Origin: Streptomyces sp. V2I9
GTDB taxonomy: Bacteria; Actinomycetota; Actinomycetes; Streptomycetales; Streptomycetaceae
DNA length: 64,000 nucleotides
Direction: 5' to 3'
Assembly (NCBI RefSeq): GCF_030817475.1
Contig: NZ_JAUSZJ010000002.1
Location: 1,665,501-1,729,500, forward strand
Shown here: piece by piece, positions 60,941-64,000 of the stretch
How positions within the stretch are numbered: the stretch's first letter is position 1
Layout: every line of letters begins with the position of its first letter
Notes under the pieces: model-generated
Told to the model about the DNA's origin: nothing
The model's input: the letters and a program-made list of their open reading frames with translations, nothing else
Databases searched by the model: none
Position numbers and translations under genes: made by a program

Positions 60941-61507
60941 ATGACCGATCCCGCCCCCTTCGGCCCCCTCCAGTTCCAGCTCGTCCTGCTGCGCCGGATG
61001 GCCGACCACCAGCCCGGCCTGGTCGAGGAGGCCCGGCACGAACTGGGCGCGTCGCTCGCCGACATGCGGGAGGCCAACCGCCGCTGGCAGGCCATGGTGC
61101 GCGCCCCCCGAGGGCGGGGTTCCCTGCGCCGCTACCGCTCGGTGCTCGGGGCTCCGGAACGAACCCTGCCGCGCCGCGTCGGGGACCTGGCGTGCGAGGC
61201 CCTCCTGTGGCCGGTGCCGCTCTGGCCGGATCTGCGGTTCGAGGTGATGGCCGGTCCCGGCGGGGCGGTGTGGAACGCGTGGCTGGTCCGCGCTCCGGGA
61301 GCGGCGGGCCCGGAACTCACCTCCGTAGTGGAGCTGCGCCCCTGGTCGTGCACCGTGGACGAGGCGGCCCGCGCCTTTCCCCCGGCCCGGCCGATGGAGG
61401 GCAGCGCCCCGACCCGCTGGTCGCTGGCGGTCACCGACCCGGCGTCCGGCCGGGAGCGGGTCGCCGAGTTCACCTGGGGCCTGTTCCAGCGGCTGCTTCC
61501 GGAGTGA
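60941..61507 (+). CDS. Hypothetical protein (188 aa)
   Basis: The protein is soluble, with LQFQLVLLRRMADHQPGLVE at the N-terminus, then ADMREANRRWQAMVRAP and a C-terminal FTWGLFQRLLPE. It resembles a streptomycete hypothetical family; I cannot assign a function. The ATG at 60941 has GGGAGG about 10 nt upstream; ATG 60932 is a near alternative. It lies between the zinc-ribbon protein and the MreB-like gene. Confidence 0.7.
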   Translation: MTDPAPFGPLQFQLVLLRRMADHQPGLVEEARHELGASLADMREANRRWQAMVRAPRGRGSLRRYRSVLGAPERTLPRRVGDLACEALLWPVPLWPDLRFEVMAGPGGAVWNAWLVRAPGAAGPELTSVVELRPWSCTVDEAARAFPPARPMEGSAPTRWSLAVTDPASGRERVAEFTWGLFQRLLPE

Positions 61508-61648
61508 GCGGGAGGCGAGCTGATCAGCCGTCAGCTTCTCTCCCCTGACGGCGCAGCTCAACGCGCGCGACGGCCCGGACGGCGCGACCATGCAAGGAGA
61601 GACCGGCTGTCCGCCGGTACCACCGTCCGCGCGCTCGGGAGAATCGCC

Positions 61649-62686
61649 GTGACCGTCAGCCTTGAGCAGTTGCAGCGTTGCCATGTCGCCGTCGACCTCG
61701 GAGCCGCGAGGACACGGGTGTACGTCAAGGGGCTCGGGCTCGTCGTCGACGAACCGAGCGTCGCCGCCGTCAACACCCGTACCGGCTCCCTCATCGCCGT
61801 CGGCGCGCTCGCCGAGCAGATGACGGGCCGCACCCCCGACTACATCCGGGTGGCCCGCCCGGTCTCCGGCGGCACGGTCGTGGACATCGAGATGGCCCAG
61901 CGGATGCTGCGCCATCTGCTGGGCGACAAGCTCCGCCGCCAGCTGCGCCGCAAGCCCCGGCTGCGTGCCGCCGCCTGCACCCCGCACGAGGCCGATCCGC
62001 TGGCCCAGCGGGCGACGGTGGAGACCCTGGTCGGCCTGGGCGCCAGCCGGGTCGAGCTGGTGGACACCCTGATCGCGGCCGCCGTGGGATGCGGGCTGCC
62101 GGTCGAGCAGCCGACCGCCACGATGATCATGGTGTGCGGGGCGGCCACCACCCAGATCGCGGTGCTCTCGCTCGGCTCGATCGTGACCGCCGTACGCATC
62201 CCGGTGGGCGGCAACGCGATCGACGAGGCGGTCATCCAGCACCTGCGCCAGCACCACCAGCTGCTGCTCCCGAGCCAGTCGGTGCGCCCGCTCCAGGTGG
62301 CCCTGCACGGCAACGGCCTCCAGCTCACCGGCCCCGCCCTCACCGAGATCCACGGCCGCGACGTGGCGACCGGCCTGGCCCGCTCGGTGCAGGTCGACAC
62401 CGCCGCTGTACGGCAGGCCATCCACACCCCGCTCACCGCGGTGCTCGACGGGGTGGGGAAGGTGCTGCGCGAGTGCCCGCCGGATCTGGTGGCCGATCTG
62501 GCGGATCGCGGAATCATGATGGTGGGCGGCAGCGCGCTTCTCCCCGGCCTCGACCAGATGCTGCGCGACGCGACCGGGATGCCGGTGCACATCGCCGAGC
62601 GCCCCGACGCCTGTGCGGTGCTCGGCCTGGGGGCGATGCTGGACGGCAAGATCCAGCCGATGGTCCTCAACCCGCTGGCGGGGTGA
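61649..62686 (+). CDS. MreB/Mbl-like actin-family protein
   Basis: The protein has 345 residues. The actin-fold nucleotide motifs are present: HVAVDLGAARTRVYVKGLGL (phosphate 1), MIMVCGAATTQIAVLSLGSI (phosphate 2) and MMVGGSALLPGLDQML (adenosine). It resembles the shorter Mbl-type homologue that streptomycetes carry besides MreB; those act in spore-wall synthesis. The sequence is diverged from classical MreB, so polymerisation is not certain. A GTGA overlap couples it to the next gene, a histidine kinase. Confidence 0.85.
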   Translation: MTVSLEQLQRCHVAVDLGAARTRVYVKGLGLVVDEPSVAAVNTRTGSLIAVGALAEQMTGRTPDYIRVARPVSGGTVVDIEMAQRMLRHLLGDKLRRQLRRKPRLRAAACTPHEADPLAQRATVETLVGLGASRVELVDTLIAAAVGCGLPVEQPTATMIMVCGAATTQIAVLSLGSIVTAVRIPVGGNAIDEAVIQHLRQHHQLLLPSQSVRPLQVALHGNGLQLTGPALTEIHGRDVATGLARSVQVDTAAVRQAIHTPLTAVLDGVGKVLRECPPDLVADLADRGIMMVGGSALLPGLDQMLRDATGMPVHIAERPDACAVLGLGAMLDGKIQPMVLNPLAG

Positions 62687-64000
62687 GCCCGTCACGCGAC
62701 TCGGCCGAGTCCGGCGCGGGCGGGCCCGGACGCGACCCGGTCGAGCCTGAGGGGGGCAGGTCCGGACGCGACCCGGTCGAGCCTGGTGGGGGCGGGCCCG
62801 GTGCGGTCGAGCCTGATGTCGGCGAGGCCGGCGCGGCGGGGTCCGGCGCGGATGCCGCCGGGCGGCTGCCGATGCTCCTGGAGGCGGTCCTCGATGTCGG
62901 CAGCGACCTGGACCTGGGTTCCACCCTCCAGCAGATCGTGGACACGGCCACCGCCCTGACCGGGGCCCGCCACGGGGCACTCGGGGTGCTGGACCCCGAC
63001 CGGGACCGGGTCGGTGCCCTGTACACCGCCGGAATGACGGAAACGGAACGGCGGCGCCTCGACCTGTTCCCGGACGCTCCCACTGGGAGCCCCGACCCGG
63101 CGCCCGCCGCGATCGGGACCCCCTGTCAGACCCCCGAGCCGTGCCCCGAGCCGCTCACCGCACCGCCCTCCGTCACGCCGCCCGCTCCGGGCGTCGTGGC
63201 GAAACCCGCCCCGGACTCCCCTCCGCAGGACTCCCCGCCCGGCGCGCCGAACCTCGCTCCGGACCGCTCACCCGGCCTCCCGCCGGAGCGGAGCTTCCTG
63301 CGGGCCCCGATCCTCGTACACACCCAGGTGTTCGGCCGGCTCCACCTCTCCGGGAAGCCGTCCGGGCCGTTCACCGACATCGACCTGGCCCTGCTGCGGG
63401 CCCTCGCCGCTCAGGCGGGCATCGCGATCGGCAACGCCCGGCTGTACGGGGCGGCCCGGCAGCGCGAGCGGTGGATCGCGGGGGCGGCGGCCGTCACCAC
63501 CGCCCTGCTGACCGGCACCGACGCGGCCGACGCGCTCATGATGGTGGCCGAACGTGCCCGTGTGCTGGCGGATGCCTCGGCCGGAGTGATCCTCCAGCCC
63601 ACGGCGGAGGGCGGCATGGAGATCGTCACCGCGTCCACACGGGACGACCCGGCGGGCATCGTCGGCACGGTGATCGAGCCCGGTTCCGCCGTGCTGGTGC
63701 AGCTGCTCGGCGGCGAACCGGTCTTCATCGAGGATTCGGCCACCGACCCCCGGATGACCACCGGCGTACGTTCCCGCTTCGGGCCGAGCATGATGCTGCC
63801 GTTGCAGAGCGGCGGGCGGCTCATCGGCACCCTGGCGCTCCCCCGGCGGCGCGGCGAGCGGCCCTACACGGATCTGGACCGGCTGCTGGCGACGCAGTTC
63901 GCCTCGCAGGCGGCCCTCGCCCTGGTACTGGCGGACGCGCAGGCCGACCGGGAGCAGCTCGCGGTGTACGAGGACCGCGACCGGATCGCCCGCGACCTGC
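62683..64000 (+). CDS. GAF-domain histidine kinase (3' end outside window)
   Basis: The frame begins at GTG 62683, overlapping the MreB-like stop (GTGA), and runs off the window after ERDRIARDL, just before the HisKA_3 phospho-acceptor His. An N-terminal Gly/Pro/Glu tail contains a 36-bp DNA repeat. GAF 1 (LLEAVLDVGSDLDLGSTLQQ onwards) is interrupted by a Pro-rich insert of about 65 residues before SFLRAPILVHTQVFGRLHLS. GAF 2 follows (VAERARVLADASAGVIL to LLATQFASQAALALVLADA). DevS/DosS-like sensors have this layout. The ligand is unknown. Confidence 0.85.
   Translation, partial: MSPSRDSAESGAGGPGRDPVEPEGGRSGRDPVEPGGGGPGAVEPDVGEAGAAGSGADAAGRLPMLLEAVLDVGSDLDLGSTLQQIVDTATALTGARHGALGVLDPDRDRVGALYTAGMTETERRRLDLFPDAPTGSPDPAPAAIGTPCQTPEPCPEPLTAPPSVTPPAPGVVAKPAPDSPPQDSPPGAPNLAPDRSPGLPPERSFLRAPILVHTQVFGRLHLSGKPSGPFTDIDLALLRALAAQAGIAIGNARLYGAARQRERWIAGAAAVTTALLTGTDAADALMMVAERARVLADASAGVILQPTAEGGMEIVTASTRDDPAGIVGTVIEPGSAVLVQLLGGEPVFIEDSATDPRMTTGVRSRFGPSMMLPLQSGGRLIGTLALPRRRGERPYTDLDRLLATQFASQAALALVLADAQADREQLAVYEDRDRIARDL
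62726..62815. repeat. 36-bp repeat in the kinase N-terminus
   Basis: A 24-bp core (ccggacgcgacccggtcgag plus cctg) occurs at 62726-62749 and 62762-62785 with a shortened copy to 62815, encoding GRDPVEP repeats. Confidence 0.65.

Noticed and set aside
60941..61507. Assigning the 188-residue protein to a named enzyme family
   Set aside because: No motif beyond streptomycete-like conservation was recognised.

Overview
The window is a high-GC actinobacterial chromosome segment that looks like a Streptomyces core region. The supporting signs are very high GC with GTG starts and ATGA/GTGA overlaps, many leaderless genes with a TANNNT box 5-9 bases before the start, a FasR-fabD-fabH-acpP-fabF locus, a homodimeric pyruvate dehydrogenase E1, a WhiJ-like ATPase/XRE/DUF397 trio, a DUF3145 gene, and an expanded tellurite-type (Ter) stress cluster. 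No rRNA, CRISPR array or prophage is visible. One tRNA-Val(TAC) and one decayed IS5-like element are present. The first and last genes run off the window.

Layout. 1-7430: DedA-type membrane protein (partial), small actinobacterial proteins, a histidine phosphatase, an inositol-monophosphatase-like protein that has lost two metal-ligand positions, a GNAT enzyme, tRNA-Val, a DUF4097 lipoprotein and a coiled-coil membrane protein. 7663-9418: a GlxA/AraC regulator and a divergent cupin gene enclosed by 22-bp inverted repeats together with the 5' third of an IS5-type transposase. 9725-19703: the Ter region. On the minus strand lie an HpcH/CitE-like lyase, a PRTase-TRSP-StiP/PELOTA protein (with a one-base frameshift), a HAD phosphatase and an O-methyltransferase. 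Around them are a TerD with a YGYP tail, a TerA-like protein, a TerC-like DUF475 membrane protein and two canonical TerD proteins. 19842-24160: peroxiredoxin, DUF3052 and aceE. 24225-28622: I36 inhibitor, MFS efflux pump with divergent TetR, and an alpha/beta hydrolase. 28709-34468: DUF4429 protein, a DesK/NarL-type two-component system, a second hydrolase and an acyltransferase. 34639-41616: aldo/keto reductase with MerR, a small acidic exported protein with an OmpR-type two-component system, and an SLC13 permease with glycerate kinase. 41782-49090: serine hydrolase, the WhiJ-like trio, DinB, pirin and membrane proteins. 49091-53989: fasR and the type II fatty acid synthase operon. 54105-59813: DUF3145, GDSL lipoprotein with a galactose-mutarotase remnant behind it, LysE, EI24, Ohr, and an NADP oxidoreductase divergent from MarR. 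59932-64000: SCO2400-like zinc-ribbon membrane protein, an unknown protein, an MreB/Mbl-like protein and a GAF-domain histidine kinase (partial).

How the parts work together. The Ter genes form a membrane-linked, metal-responsive stress complex next to enzymes predicted to make a nucleoside-like metabolite; the chemistry is not known. Several divergent pairs have readable operators between them (TetR/MFS, MarR/oxidoreductase, MerR/aldo-keto reductase). A 17-bp palindrome lies between fasR and fabD. The most unusual regulatory signal is one composite site, GATGAA-N6-TTCAYC-N5-YTCATC, found with identical spacing upstream of the acidic-protein/two-component operon and upstream of the permease-glycerate kinase operon; it suggests that one response regulator controls both.
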